DNA of 10,038 nucleotides from assembly GCA_030667735.1 (NCBI GenBank), contig DAOUVG010000031.1, positions 1-10,038 on the forward strand, written 5' to 3'. The stretch comes from Dehalococcoidales bacterium. GTDB taxonomy: Bacteria; Chloroflexota; Dehalococcoidia; Dehalococcoidales; Fen-1064. The notes under the pieces are model-generated. The model was not told the origin of the DNA and ran no database searches. It worked only from the letters and a program-made list of their open reading frames with translations. Every line of letters starts with the position of its first letter. Positions within the stretch are counted from its first letter, which is position 1. Positions 1-6,645 of this stretch are shown here, in pieces. Both the position numbers and the translations under genes were made by a program.

Positions 1-516
1 CCCGGTCATAATGTCAACTTGAGCACTCTGACCACCGAGGGACTCCCCCCCCAGATATTAGAGATCTTCAAGGGTGTTGACATGATACTGCATGCCGGGG
101 ATATCTACTCTCTGCCCGTACTGGACGCACTGGAGACCGTAGCCCCGGTGTTTGCCTCCGAGGGTGATGATGACCCGTTCGAGTCTGTCAATGACCCGCG
201 TGTCAAACCCGAGCAATTCATCACTGTCGAGGGCGTCACTATCTGGTTGTCTCACTACGGCCTGTGGCCGGAGTATAAGAAGACGGGCCTACCGGACGTT
301 ACCGTCTACGGTCATACTCACCGCTCCGCGGTTGAACACAACAACGGCAGGCTGCGCATCAATCCCGGCAGCGCCTGTTTCCCCCAGTACCAGCCGGTCC
401 TCGGTACTGTCGGATTCCTGACGATTGAAGCGGGCAAGGTGGAATCGCGAATCGTGCAACTCGAAGGGGATATCAGCAGCGCGGGCACACGCGGGATACC
501 CGGAGTCACCAACTAG
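1..516 (+). CDS. YfcE/MJ0936-type metallophosphoesterase, 5'-truncated by the window edge
   Basis: This is a calcineurin-like phosphoesterase of the small YfcE/MJ0936 class, which are two-metal phosphodiesterases of about 160-180 residues. The reading frame is open from base 1, so the start and the N-terminal DxH metal motif lie outside the window. A TTG at 19 could be read as a start but would remove that motif, so I treat the gene as partial. Numbering from the first in-frame codon, I see HAGD (D34), a GNxD-like motif written GDDD (55-58), SHYG (H85) and GHTH (H105, H107), followed by the family-typical NPGS turn. The usual Asn of motif GN is Asp here. The physiological substrate cannot be read from the sequence. 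It converges with the acyl-CoA synthetase gene; 37 bp separate the two stops and no hairpin terminator is visible there. Family assignment is firm, specific activity is not. Confidence 0.85.
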   Translation, partial: PGHNVNLSTLTTEGLPPQILEIFKGVDMILHAGDIYSLPVLDALETVAPVFASEGDDDPFESVNDPRVKPEQFITVEGVTIWLSHYGLWPEYKKTGLPDVTVYGHTHRSAVEHNNGRLRINPGSACFPQYQPVLGTVGFLTIEAGKVESRIVQLEGDISSAGTRGIPGVTN

Positions 517-553
517 CACTACCACTTCAACAGTGCCCCGTCCCACCTGAATG

Positions 554-1963
554 CTAGACGTTGATGCGCCGTTTCAGAACGTAGTATTCCAGGGCGTTCT
601 TCAGGGCCTTCGCTCCCCGCTCCAGTGAAACGAATGTCGGGATGCCGCCCTCCCTGAATCTCTGGGTAACCTCCCTCGCTGCCTGCACCGCCTCCGGAGA
701 CTGGAAGCCAAGAATCACCGCAACCGGCTTTGATGTCCGCTGCCGAATCTCTGCCAGCATAGCGGTATCACGGTCTGTTTGCCCTGCCATGCGTGGAATG
801 GCCGAGGTCAACAGGACAAGGTTGTCCACGTTATCATCCCGCTCCAGGATTTCCATTATCCGCTTCATCTCCCGGCGGTTGACGTTGCCGGTGTCTATCG
901 GGTTGCGGTAGCCGCCCCCTATCAGGCTGAAGAAGGTTGCCAGTTCATCGTAGGACTCCTGGGTGAGTGCCGGGACTTTCAATCCGGCTTCGGCAAAAAC
1001 ATCAGCGATGGCTACCGACTGCCCCCCTGACCCACCGGTAATGCCCACCCGGTCCCCGTAGACCGGCTTCAGATGCTGTATCGCCTTTAGAGTATCGACA
1101 AGCTCATCCATGCTCCTGACCTTCACCGCACCGCACTGTTTTACGGCGGCGTCCCAGATAGCCATTGACACCGCCAGTGAACCGGTGTGCGAGGCTATCG
1201 CCCGGTGGCCTTCCTCGGTACGCCCACCCTTCCAGATGACCACCGGCTTGCGGGCGGCCACCTCCTTCAGTGTCGCCATGAAGCGCCGGCCATCCTTTAC
1301 CCCCTCCAGGTACATACCGATTGCCTCGATGCCGTCATCATTGCCGAAGTATGCCAGGTAGTCGGTAGAGTCCAGTACCACGCCGTTGCCGAAACTGACC
1401 GACTTATTAATCTCGACCCCCTGCTGGAATGCCTCCTCGGAGAAGGCAATTGCGTGTGTGCCGCTCTGCGCGATAAAACCCACCGTACCCTGGAAACCGG
1501 TACGCTGCATCGGCGTCTGCCTGATGCCCGCAGCCGGATTGTAGATACCCATGCAGTTCGGACCAACGAGATGGAAGTTAGCTTCTTCGGCCATCCCGGT
1601 GAGTGTCCGTTGCAGACCGATACCTTCCTCGGTATCGGTCTCGGCAAACCCGGAGGTGAAGAAATGGGCCGCCGCCACGTCCTTGCGAATGCAGTCGGCC
1701 AGTATCCGGGGAGCCACCGGACGGGGCACAGCCACAATCACCAGGTCCACCGGTTCCGGAATGTCCATCAGGCTGGAGAAGTTCTTCATGCCCAGAGCCT
1801 CAATGCCCGGTATCTCTTTAGGGTCAACCTGCACGGAGTAGAGCTTCCCCTTGAATTCGCTCTGCCCGCGCAGCCACATGTAGTTGCTCTCACCCTTGTC
1901 CCCCACGACAACTACACACCGCGGATTGAAAGCCCTCTCCAGCTTGCTGAAATCCGTCTTCAT
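554..1963 (-). CDS. NDP-forming acyl-CoA synthetase, alpha (CoA-binding) subunit
   Basis: This protein (about 469 aa) matches the alpha subunit of ADP-forming acetyl/acyl-CoA synthetases, cytosolic enzymes that interconvert acyl-CoA + ADP + Pi with acid + CoA + ATP. The order is an N-terminal Rossmann CoA-binding domain beginning at FNPRCVVVVG, the GPNCMGI motif near residues 134-140, then succinyl-CoA-ligase-like flavodoxin domains with QSG and GITGGSGGQ loops. The SHTGSLA motif carries a His at about 259, where the archaeal enzyme has its phosphorylated His257. The length fits a stand-alone alpha subunit; no ATP-grasp beta domain is fused or present nearby, so the partner must be encoded elsewhere. 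I chose ATG at 1963; a GTG at 1975 would add four residues, and neither has a clear ribosome binding site. The gene starts 18 bp (or 6 bp) after the metallophosphoesterase stop, so the two are likely co-transcribed. Substrate acid is unknown. Confidence 0.88.
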   Translation of the reverse strand: MKTDFSKLERAFNPRCVVVVGDKGESNYMWLRGQSEFKGKLYSVQVDPKEIPGIEALGMKNFSSLMDIPEPVDLVIVAVPRPVAPRILADCIRKDVAAAHFFTSGFAETDTEEGIGLQRTLTGMAEEANFHLVGPNCMGIYNPAAGIRQTPMQRTGFQGTVGFIAQSGTHAIAFSEEAFQQGVEINKSVSFGNGVVLDSTDYLAYFGNDDGIEAIGMYLEGVKDGRRFMATLKEVAARKPVVIWKGGRTEEGHRAIASHTGSLAVSMAIWDAAVKQCGAVKVRSMDELVDTLKAIQHLKPVYGDRVGITGGSGGQSVAIADVFAEAGLKVPALTQESYDELATFFSLIGGGYRNPIDTGNVNRREMKRIMEILERDDNVDNLVLLTSAIPRMAGQTDRDTAMLAEIRQRTSKPVAVILGFQSPEAVQAAREVTQRFREGGIPTFVSLERGAKALKNALEYYVLKRRINV

Positions 1964-1981
1964 ATTCGGTCCCACTTTCTT

Positions 1982-2695
1982 CTATTTAAGCGCAACAGGA
2001 GTGACCTGCACACCGGCCTCGTCATCAAGCTCCACCAGGGCTACCGTACCGGACACCGTGGGTGAACCGCAGTAGTACGCCATCACCGGCTCACTGCAAA
2101 TGCAGCGGAATACGGGGATGTGCCCCAGGGCAATATAGTCCCAGCCCGATGTGACTATCTCGTCCTCGGTGATATGGTAGCTGGGGAACAGTGGAGGGTC
2201 GGTGCTGACATAGTACCCGTGAGCAACGGCCACGTTCCACTGCCCTCTACCATCCGGCTGTGGAGCCCCTTCCAGCGGTCGGACGTCATCATGGGAATCG
2301 ATACACTTTCCCCACACCGATACCCCCAGACCGGATAGCTCCAGTGTTTCTCCCTCCGGTGACGTAATCAGGTGAATATTGCCGCCGTTCTCCCGGAAAT
2401 CGGCCCGCTCAAGGACAGAGCCCGGAACCAGGCAATCGTGGTTTCCAGGCAGGACCACCACCGGCATGGGCAGACGATGAAGCTGTGCCACGGTGAAGCT
2501 GACCAGTTCATCCTTAACCCTGCCGTGGTCGAAGAGGTCACCAGCAATAATGACCAGGTCAACATTCCGCTCAATGGCCAGACCAACCACTGCTTCGAGA
2601 CAGTCACAGGCATCCTCGCCCGGCTCGTCCAGATGGAGGTCCGATGTGTGCAGTATTCGCCGCGACGGGCGACGCCCTTTTTCGTCAGGAGGCAT
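1982..2695 (-). CDS. SbcD/Mre11-like metallophosphoesterase (DNA exonuclease type)
   Basis: This 237-aa protein belongs to the calcineurin-like phosphoesterases and most resembles the nuclease domain of SbcD/Mre11. Visible metal-site motifs are SDLHLD (D19, H21), GDLFDHG (D53), GNHD (N85, H86), AHG (H159) and GH (H192). In Mre11 and SbcD the last motif is GHxH, but here it reads GHIP, so the final His ligand is replaced by Pro194. The protein ends soon after the phosphoesterase fold and lacks the capping domain and C-terminal region of full SbcD (about 400 aa), so it is a minimal version. No SbcC-type ATPase is in the window. The start ATG at 2695 has a weak AAAGG about 10 nt upstream. It is the first gene of a minus-strand unit with the acyl-CoA synthetase subunit. 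The role could be nuclease or another phosphodiesterase; the altered motif makes nuclease activity uncertain. Confidence 0.82.
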   Translation of the reverse strand: MPPDEKGRRPSRRILHTSDLHLDEPGEDACDCLEAVVGLAIERNVDLVIIAGDLFDHGRVKDELVSFTVAQLHRLPMPVVVLPGNHDCLVPGSVLERADFRENGGNIHLITSPEGETLELSGLGVSVWGKCIDSHDDVRPLEGAPQPDGRGQWNVAVAHGYYVSTDPPLFPSYHITEDEIVTSGWDYIALGHIPVFRCICSEPVMAYYCGSPTVSGTVALVELDDEAGVQVTPVALK

Positions 2696-2720
2696 ATCCA
2701 GGAGCCTTTACTATCCAGGT

Positions 2721-2745
2721 TGGTATGAGTATACCATCATGGTAC
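2721..2745. promoter_or_regulatory. Three-half-site inverted repeat (TGGTA/TACCA), possible operator
   Basis: In the divergent gap between the SbcD-like gene and the toxin gene, TGGTAT (2721-2726) and ATACCA (2731-2736) form a 6-bp inverted repeat. TGGTAC (2740-2745) then makes a second inverted repeat with the same ATACCA copy. A TATACT box on the minus strand (2733-2728) lies inside the first repeat and could be the -10 of the SbcD-like operon, although I see no good -35. Three spaced half-sites suggest a repressor site; the regulator is unknown. Confidence 0.35.
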
Positions 2746-2781
2746 AGCCCAGGGCTAGGATGCGGGTTGATAGTGAGTGAG

Positions 2782-2809
2782 TTAATTTCAGTTTGAGATT
2801 ATGTATAAT
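2782..2809 (+). promoter_or_regulatory. Toxin promoter with perfect -10, implying a leaderless mRNA
   Basis: TATAAT at 2804-2809 is a perfect sigma-70 -10 box, with a weak -35 (TTAATT, 2782-2787) 16 bp upstream. Seven bases after the -10 comes ATG at 2817, which is where transcription would begin. No ribosome binding site precedes that ATG. Transcription probably starts on or next to the start codon. Confidence 0.55.
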
Positions 2810-2816
2810 GACCGGT

Positions 2817-3125
2817 ATGAATTGGCAAGTTGTCTTCTACATGGATGAGGAGGATACTGAACCCGTAAAGGACTTCATTTTAGCACAGCCTGATAAGGCA
2901 ATAGCAGAGATTCTGCATGTATTCAAGTTGCTGAGAGAGTTCAATATTCAGTTAGGCATGCCTTATGTCAGGAAAGTTAATAAACTTGGCCTTAGGGAAC
3001 TCCGAATCAAGCATAGCTCGGACTTGTACCGCGTATTCTACTTCGCCTGTACAGGTCGGAAGTATGTACTACTCCATGCCATATTGAAAAAGGAGCCGGG
3101 ACACCAGAAAGTGATTTACGATTAG
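2817..3125 (+). CDS. HigB/Gp49-family RelE-like toxin (type II toxin-antitoxin)
   Basis: This 102-aa protein fits the phage-derived Gp49-like / HigB branch of the RelE/ParE superfamily, which in known members are ribosome-dependent mRNA endonucleases. Supporting features are the N-terminal W-x-V-x-F-Y strand, the PVKDFIL segment, a helical LLREF...LGMPYVRKV stretch, the core GLRELRI strand, RVFYFA, and the C-terminal LLHAILKKEP segment with basic residues typical of the active face. ATG at 2817 gives the usual family start; the longer TTG (2793) or ATG (2808) options lie upstream of or inside the -10 box, so they would not be in the transcript. The toxin gene comes before its antitoxin, as in higBA. 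The segment is visibly AT-richer than its neighbours: bases 2821-2880 have 25 G/C in 60, while 3781-3840 within radC have 40 in 60. This suggests horizontal acquisition. Confidence 0.85.
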   Translation: MNWQVVFYMDEEDTEPVKDFILAQPDKAIAEILHVFKLLREFNIQLGMPYVRKVNKLGLRELRIKHSSDLYRVFYFACTGRKYVLLHAILKKEPGHQKVIYD

Positions 3126-3186
3126 CTATTCAGAGGATGAACAAGTATGAAGCAGAACACAGTCCGGAGAATGGCACTTAGCCTGT

Positions 3187-3215
3187 TTGAAAATATAACG
3201 TTTATGTTATAACAT
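3187..3215 (+). promoter_or_regulatory. Antitoxin promoter overlapped by a palindromic operator
   Basis: Before the antitoxin gene, TTGAAA (3187-3192) and TATAAC (3208-3213) form a promoter-like pair with a short 15-bp spacer. A perfect 12-bp palindrome, ATGTTATAACAT (3204-3215), covers the -10. A further ATAAC half-site at 3195-3199 pairs with GTTAT at 3206-3210, giving three half-sites in all. This is the layout expected for an autorepressing HTH antitoxin. A good ribosome binding site, AAGGTGG (3229-3235), follows 7 nt before the ATG at 3243. Confidence 0.6.
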
Positions 3216-3242
3216 TAAGGTAATAGACAAGGTGGTAATAAG

Positions 3243-3569
3243 ATGGTGAACAAGAAACCTGCGAACTTTGAGCGTTTTGAGGCAGGCTTACTTAAAAGAC
3301 CCGGCATTCGCCAGGAATACGAGGCTTTACAGCCTAGGTATGAAATGATAAGGACTTTGATTGAGCGCAGAAACCAATTGCGTATTAGTCAAGCGCAACT
3401 TGCCGAAGTTACAGGCACAAAACAACCTGCCATATCTAGATTGGAGAAGGGCGACTACGATATTACACTCGGTACGCTATTCAAGGTCGCAGACGCTTTG
3501 AACTTGAACGTCACCCTGGAAGCACGAAAGATAGCCAAGCCAGTCTCCAGCACAGTTCAAGCGACATAA
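3243..3569 (+). CDS. HigA-like XRE-family antitoxin
   Basis: This 108-aa protein has a helical N-terminal part (residues 1-45, rich in charged residues) and a Cro/C1-type helix-turn-helix at about 46-90: LRISQAQLAEVTGTKQPAIS followed by RLEKGDYDITLGTLFKVADAL. This pattern is typical of HigA antitoxins paired with Gp49/HigB toxins. It would bind and neutralise the upstream toxin and repress transcription through its HTH. The start ATG has a strong AAGGTGG site at 7-nt spacing. The gap to the toxin stop is 117 bp, unusually long for such a pair, and holds a separate promoter-operator. This suggests that the antitoxin can be made independently of the toxin. Downstream it converges with radC; 71 bp lie between the two stops and no clear terminator is visible. 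Confidence 0.85.
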   Translation: MVNKKPANFERFEAGLLKRPGIRQEYEALQPRYEMIRTLIERRNQLRISQAQLAEVTGTKQPAISRLEKGDYDITLGTLFKVADALNLNVTLEARKIAKPVSSTVQAT

Positions 3570-3640
3570 GCTCTCACATATCAGCCAGCCAGTATCACGA
3601 CATCCTGAATTGTCCAGACATGACCCGTTACGCCAGCCCC

Positions 3641-4336
3641 TCAAAAAACCCCCTTCGCCTTGAGGCTCAGGTGGGCTCGCTCACAGACAATCACGTGGTC
3701 GAGGACATCGATGCCCATTATCTCGCCGGCCCCAACCAGCCGCTTTGTCAGGCCGATATCATCGTCCGAGGCCTGCGGGTCACCGGAAGGGTGGTTGTGG
3801 ACGAATATCACCGACGCCGCGCTGGCCGACACCGCCTCCTTGAATACCTCCCTGGGGTGGACAATACTGCTGTCCAGGCTCCCCACGGAAACCTCGGCGA
3901 TTTTTATCAGTTGTCCCCTGGTGTCCAGAAGGAGCGCCAGGAAGTGTTCCTTTTTCTCGCCCATCAGCCGACTGCGCACCATCCTGACCACGTCCTCGGT
4001 GTTTCTCAGTAACGGCTTCTCCGCGGCCTCAGCGTAGCCTTCCAGTCGCCTCCCCAGCTCAAAAGCCGCCTTTATCTGGCATGCCTTGGCCGGGCCAATC
4101 CCCTTCACTTCAGCCAGTTCCTCCACGGATGCGCTGGCCAGCCCCTTGAGGTCGACGAACCTGCTCAGCAAACGCTGCGCCGTCACCGTTACTGACTCCC
4201 CGGAGATACCACGCCCCATTATCAGCGCCAGAATCTCCTGCACCGATAGAGCATCGGCGCCGAACTGCTGCATTCTCTCCCGCGGCCGCTCGGCAACCGG
4301 CAGGTCATGAATCGTGAATGATTTCTTCTTTGCCAA
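3641..4336 (-). CDS. radC: RadC family JAB/MPN-domain protein
   Basis: This is a full-length RadC (231 aa from the chosen start; family about 220-230). An N-terminal segment IHDLPVAERPRERM is followed by a helix-hairpin-helix DNA-binding motif (VKGIGPAKA, about residues 77-85). The C-terminal JAB1/MPN metalloprotease-like domain contains HNHPSGD (H180, H182), S190 and D193 of the JAMM metal site, and E148. RadC was named as a DNA-repair gene, but its biochemical role is unsettled; JAB members are usually zinc isopeptidases. I chose TTG at 4336 because the protein then begins LAKKKSFTIHDLP, as relatives do, and the start lies just after the upstream peptidase stop (TAG 4340-4338), with one base between. 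The longer frame up to 4438 reads only peptidase coding sequence out of frame. Translational coupling to the peptidase is likely. It is the last gene of the cluster. Confidence 0.93.
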   Translation of the reverse strand: MAKKKSFTIHDLPVAERPRERMQQFGADALSVQEILALIMGRGISGESVTVTAQRLLSRFVDLKGLASASVEELAEVKGIGPAKACQIKAAFELGRRLEGYAEAAEKPLLRNTEDVVRMVRSRLMGEKKEHFLALLLDTRGQLIKIAEVSVGSLDSSIVHPREVFKEAVSASAASVIFVHNHPSGDPQASDDDIGLTKRLVGAGEIMGIDVLDHVIVCERAHLSLKAKGVF

Positions 4337-4337
4337 C

Positions 4338-5474
4338 CTACCCCCGCCCCGGGAGCACGCCCATTTGCACCACGGTCTCCACCGGAGACACCAGGTACTC
4401 CCGCCACAATCGCTCAAGGCCGTCGCTGTCAAAACCATATACCCGGGTCAGGGCGTCATCATAGGTGCTGCCCTCGCTGAGGGTATCCAGCAACTCGAAC
4501 ATCCTGTCTTTTCCGTAGGTGCTGATGAGAAACTCTACCAGGCTGTAACTCTGGGCATAGGAGAGATAGGACTTCTCGGCATCCGTCGAGAAAGGGCTGG
4601 CCAGACTGCGTACGGAGAAAAGGCCGTCGCTCGCTATTGCCCGGTCAAGGTATGCCTGGAACTCCCGTCCCAACGGCCCCTCGCTGCGCATCGCCAGGCC
4701 CTCGTCAAGCCAGTTCGGCAGGCCGCCGTAAGGGTTCAGTGTCATCTGGTGAATCACCAGGTGGGTCAGCTCGTGGGCAATCGCCCTCTGCCCCCACGCC
4801 AGGTTCACCGGTGAGATACCGATGGCAATGCAGCCATACCTGGTGAAGGCTACACCCCCCGTCCACTCCTGGGGGAATATCATGGACCCCCGCAGGTCCG
4901 TCGAGCTACCGTAGATATAGATTCTAATTGGTTCCGTCAGGAGGACACCGGTATCCTGGGCCAGCCAGTAGAGTGCCTCCCGGACGGTCTCCATTATCTC
5001 TCCGGCGAATGAAGTTGTTCCCCGGTACCAGTAGACTGTCACCGGGCCATCCACCAGACTCTGCCACTGAAAGCGGTCGTCCTCAAACTGCACCACCAGG
5101 GGTTCAGTCTCCATACTGTCGCCGCTGGCATCCTCAACCGTCCACCAGTATTCGATGCTTGTCCCCGGCGGCAGTCCGCCCGTCCGCCTCATATCCCAGT
5201 CCCAGTTTACCTCGACCGCCCTCGATGGCGTGAACTCAAGGTAGGCCTCACTGATAACGTCGACAAAGTGCCGCCGCTCAACACGGTAATGGAAGCGGAT
5301 GTCCGTAATATCAGCGTCACTCTCCACGGATATGTTGAAGCTGAGCTCCAGGGGAAACACAGTCTTAATGGAAGTATCCGTTATCCTGAGACCACCCTGA
5401 GCTTGTGCCGGTACCATGCCGGCTGCCACGGATATACATAAGACCAGTACCAGGACAACCAGTCGTCTAAACAT
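4338..5474 (-). CDS. Secreted peptidase MA-like (gluzincin) metallopeptidase
   Basis: This predicted exported zinc peptidase has 378 aa. Residues 1-25 form a signal peptide: MFRR, a hydrophobic run of VLVLVL type, then a likely cleavage after AQA. An all-beta N-terminal half (about 26-135, with alternating hydrophobic strands and PPGTSIEYWW) precedes the catalytic part. The zinc motif HELTH is at 234-238, and the third ligand is E258 in NWLDEGLA, the arrangement of the peptidase MA-like families. A helical C-terminal end follows. I chose ATG at 5474, which overlaps the prfB stop by 8 bp and places the signal peptide exactly at the N-terminus; a longer frame to 5561 only adds prfB sequence out of frame. 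It acts outside the cytoplasmic membrane or anchored at it. Substrate is unknown. Its tight packing between prfB and radC suggests co-transcription rather than a shared pathway. Confidence 0.87.
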   Translation of the reverse strand: MFRRLVVLVLVLCISVAAGMVPAQAQGGLRITDTSIKTVFPLELSFNISVESDADITDIRFHYRVERRHFVDVISEAYLEFTPSRAVEVNWDWDMRRTGGLPPGTSIEYWWTVEDASGDSMETEPLVVQFEDDRFQWQSLVDGPVTVYWYRGTTSFAGEIMETVREALYWLAQDTGVLLTEPIRIYIYGSSTDLRGSMIFPQEWTGGVAFTRYGCIAIGISPVNLAWGQRAIAHELTHLVIHQMTLNPYGGLPNWLDEGLAMRSEGPLGREFQAYLDRAIASDGLFSVRSLASPFSTDAEKSYLSYAQSYSLVEFLISTYGKDRMFELLDTLSEGSTYDDALTRVYGFDSDGLERLWREYLVSPVETVVQMGVLPGRG

Positions 5475-6577
5475 CTTCCTTACCCGCCATGGACCTGATA
5501 TACGCCGTAATGAACCCGTCCAGGTCACCAGCCAGTACCCCCTCGGTGTCACTCGTTTCATAGCTCGTCCGGTGGTCCTTTACCATCCGGTACGGATGCA
5601 GGACATAGCTCCTTATCTGGTTGCCCCAGCCGGCATCAATCCGCTTCCCCTTGAGCTTGGACATTTCCTCGGACTTCCTGGCCAGCTCGAACTCAAGAAG
5701 GCGCGCCCGAAGAATCTTCATGGCGGTCTCCTTGTTCTGGTACTGCGAACGCTCGCCCTGGCAGATAACCACCAGCCCCGTCGGTATGTGTGTTATGCGG
5801 ACGGCACTACTCGTCTTCTGCATGTGCTGTCCACCGGGTCCGCTTGACCGGAAGACATCGACTCTCAGGTCATCAGGGGCTATCTCGACATCAGAATCCT
5901 CCTCGGCTTCGGGCATCACCTCCACGAGGACAAAAGATGTGTGCCGGGAGTGGTCAGCATCAAAGGGAGAAAGACGTACCAATCGGTGTACCCCGTGTTC
6001 CGATTTCAGGTAGCCGCAGGCGTAATCACCATTAATGGCGATTATGGCGCTCTTTATCCCCGCACCCTCCCCCACCGAGGTGTCCAGTACCTCTGCTTCA
6101 AAGCCGCGCCGTTCCGCCCAGCGAAGGTACATCCGGAGGAGCATCTCCGCCCAGTCCTGGGATTCGGTACCGCCCGCCCCGGCGTGAATCGCCAGGATGG
6201 CGTTGCGCTCATCATACTCGCTGCGAAACGCCAGTTCCAGTTCCAGTTCATCAAGCTGCCCGGCTATTGCGTCTGTCTCGAAGCGGACCTCCTCCTCGAG
6301 TGAGGTGTCCTCCCCTTCCTCTATCACCAGGTCAACCAGCCCGTCTATCTCGGCAACCTTGTTCTCCAGGCCGCGCCAACGGTCAACCACCTTCCTCTGC
6401 TCCGCCAGTTTCCGCATCACACTACGAGCGCTATTCTGGTCTGCCCAGAAATCCGGTTGTACCGACTGCTTTTCCAGTTGGGTAATTTCGCCCTCTCTGC
6501 CGGCAATGTCAAAGATGCACCATAGTTGTGGCGATTCTGGTCCGCAGGTCTTCCAGCTTGTCTTTCAACTCTTGCAT
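5467..6577 (-). CDS. prfB: Peptide chain release factor 2, with programmed +1 frameshift
   Basis: RF2 recognises UGA and UAA stop codons on the ribosome and triggers peptide release. The product is 369 aa: 22 codons from ATG 6577, then a +1 shift at CTT-TGA-C, then 347 codons in the second frame ending at TAG 5467. The start has GAGGG 4 nt upstream. After the shift the frame continues DIAGREGEITQLEKQ and then PDFWAD, the conserved RF2 N-terminus. Key motifs are the tripeptide anticodon SPF at 203-205 and GGQ at 248-250, matching E. coli RF2 (205-207 and 250-252). The helical region 25-110 is the usual release-factor domain 1. A simple gene call would start near 6420 and lose the first 52 residues. 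It lies 68 bp after nfi and overlaps the peptidase gene by 8 bp. Function is certain. Confidence 0.96.
6508..6523 (-). other. prfB: prfB programmed +1 frameshift site
   Basis: Reading on the minus strand, codons ATG GTG CAT CTT are followed by in-frame TGA (6511-6509) and then C. The slippery CTT-TGA-C is identical to the classic E. coli prfB site. E. coli has AGGGGG three bases before CTT as an internal Shine-Dalgarno stimulator; here the same position reads ATGGTG, of which GGTG can pair with the extended anti-Shine-Dalgarno. When RF2 is scarce, the ribosome pauses at UGA, shifts, and makes more RF2 (known autoregulation). Confidence 0.93.
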
Positions 6578-6599
6578 CTTTCCCTCACATTTCTGTTCT

Positions 6600-6619
6600 C
6601 CGGAGACATCCGCCTCCGG
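6600..6619 (-). repeat. Small hairpin between nfi and prfB
   Basis: CCGGAG (6600-6605) and CTCCGG (6614-6619) form a 6-bp perfect stem with an 8-base loop in the 68-bp gap. No T-run follows on the minus strand, so it is not a standard intrinsic terminator. It could affect mRNA processing between nfi and prfB, or be chance. Confidence 0.3.
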
Positions 6620-6645
6620 CGTCTATTCTCAGTGCTGAGGCGTCC

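Noticed and set aside
517..553. Terminator between the convergent genes
   Set aside because: Only a 4-bp CACT/AGTG repeat is present, with no T-run.
1187..2065. 292-codon plus-strand open frame
   Set aside because: It lies antisense to the acyl-CoA synthetase and the end of the SbcD-like gene, whose protein motifs are clear; its translation is low-complexity mixed sequence with no family pattern.
3137..3213. Two tiny ORFs (14 and 21 codons) between toxin and antitoxin
   Set aside because: The first has its purine-rich site directly against the ATG; the second runs into the operator. Nothing supports translation.
3620..4012. 130-codon plus-strand frame after the antitoxin
   Set aside because: It is antisense to the JAB domain of radC and has no ribosome binding site or recognisable domain.
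4337..4438. Longer radC start
   Set aside because: The added residues are only the peptidase C-terminus read in another frame; RadC similarity begins at the TTG at 4336.
5475..5561. Longer peptidase start
   Set aside because: It would place 29 non-signal residues, read from inside prfB, before an obvious signal peptide.
6421..6577. prfB as a frameshifted pseudogene
   Set aside because: The break is exactly the CTT-TGA-C recoding site at codon 23 and both frames match RF2, so it is programmed, not a mutation.
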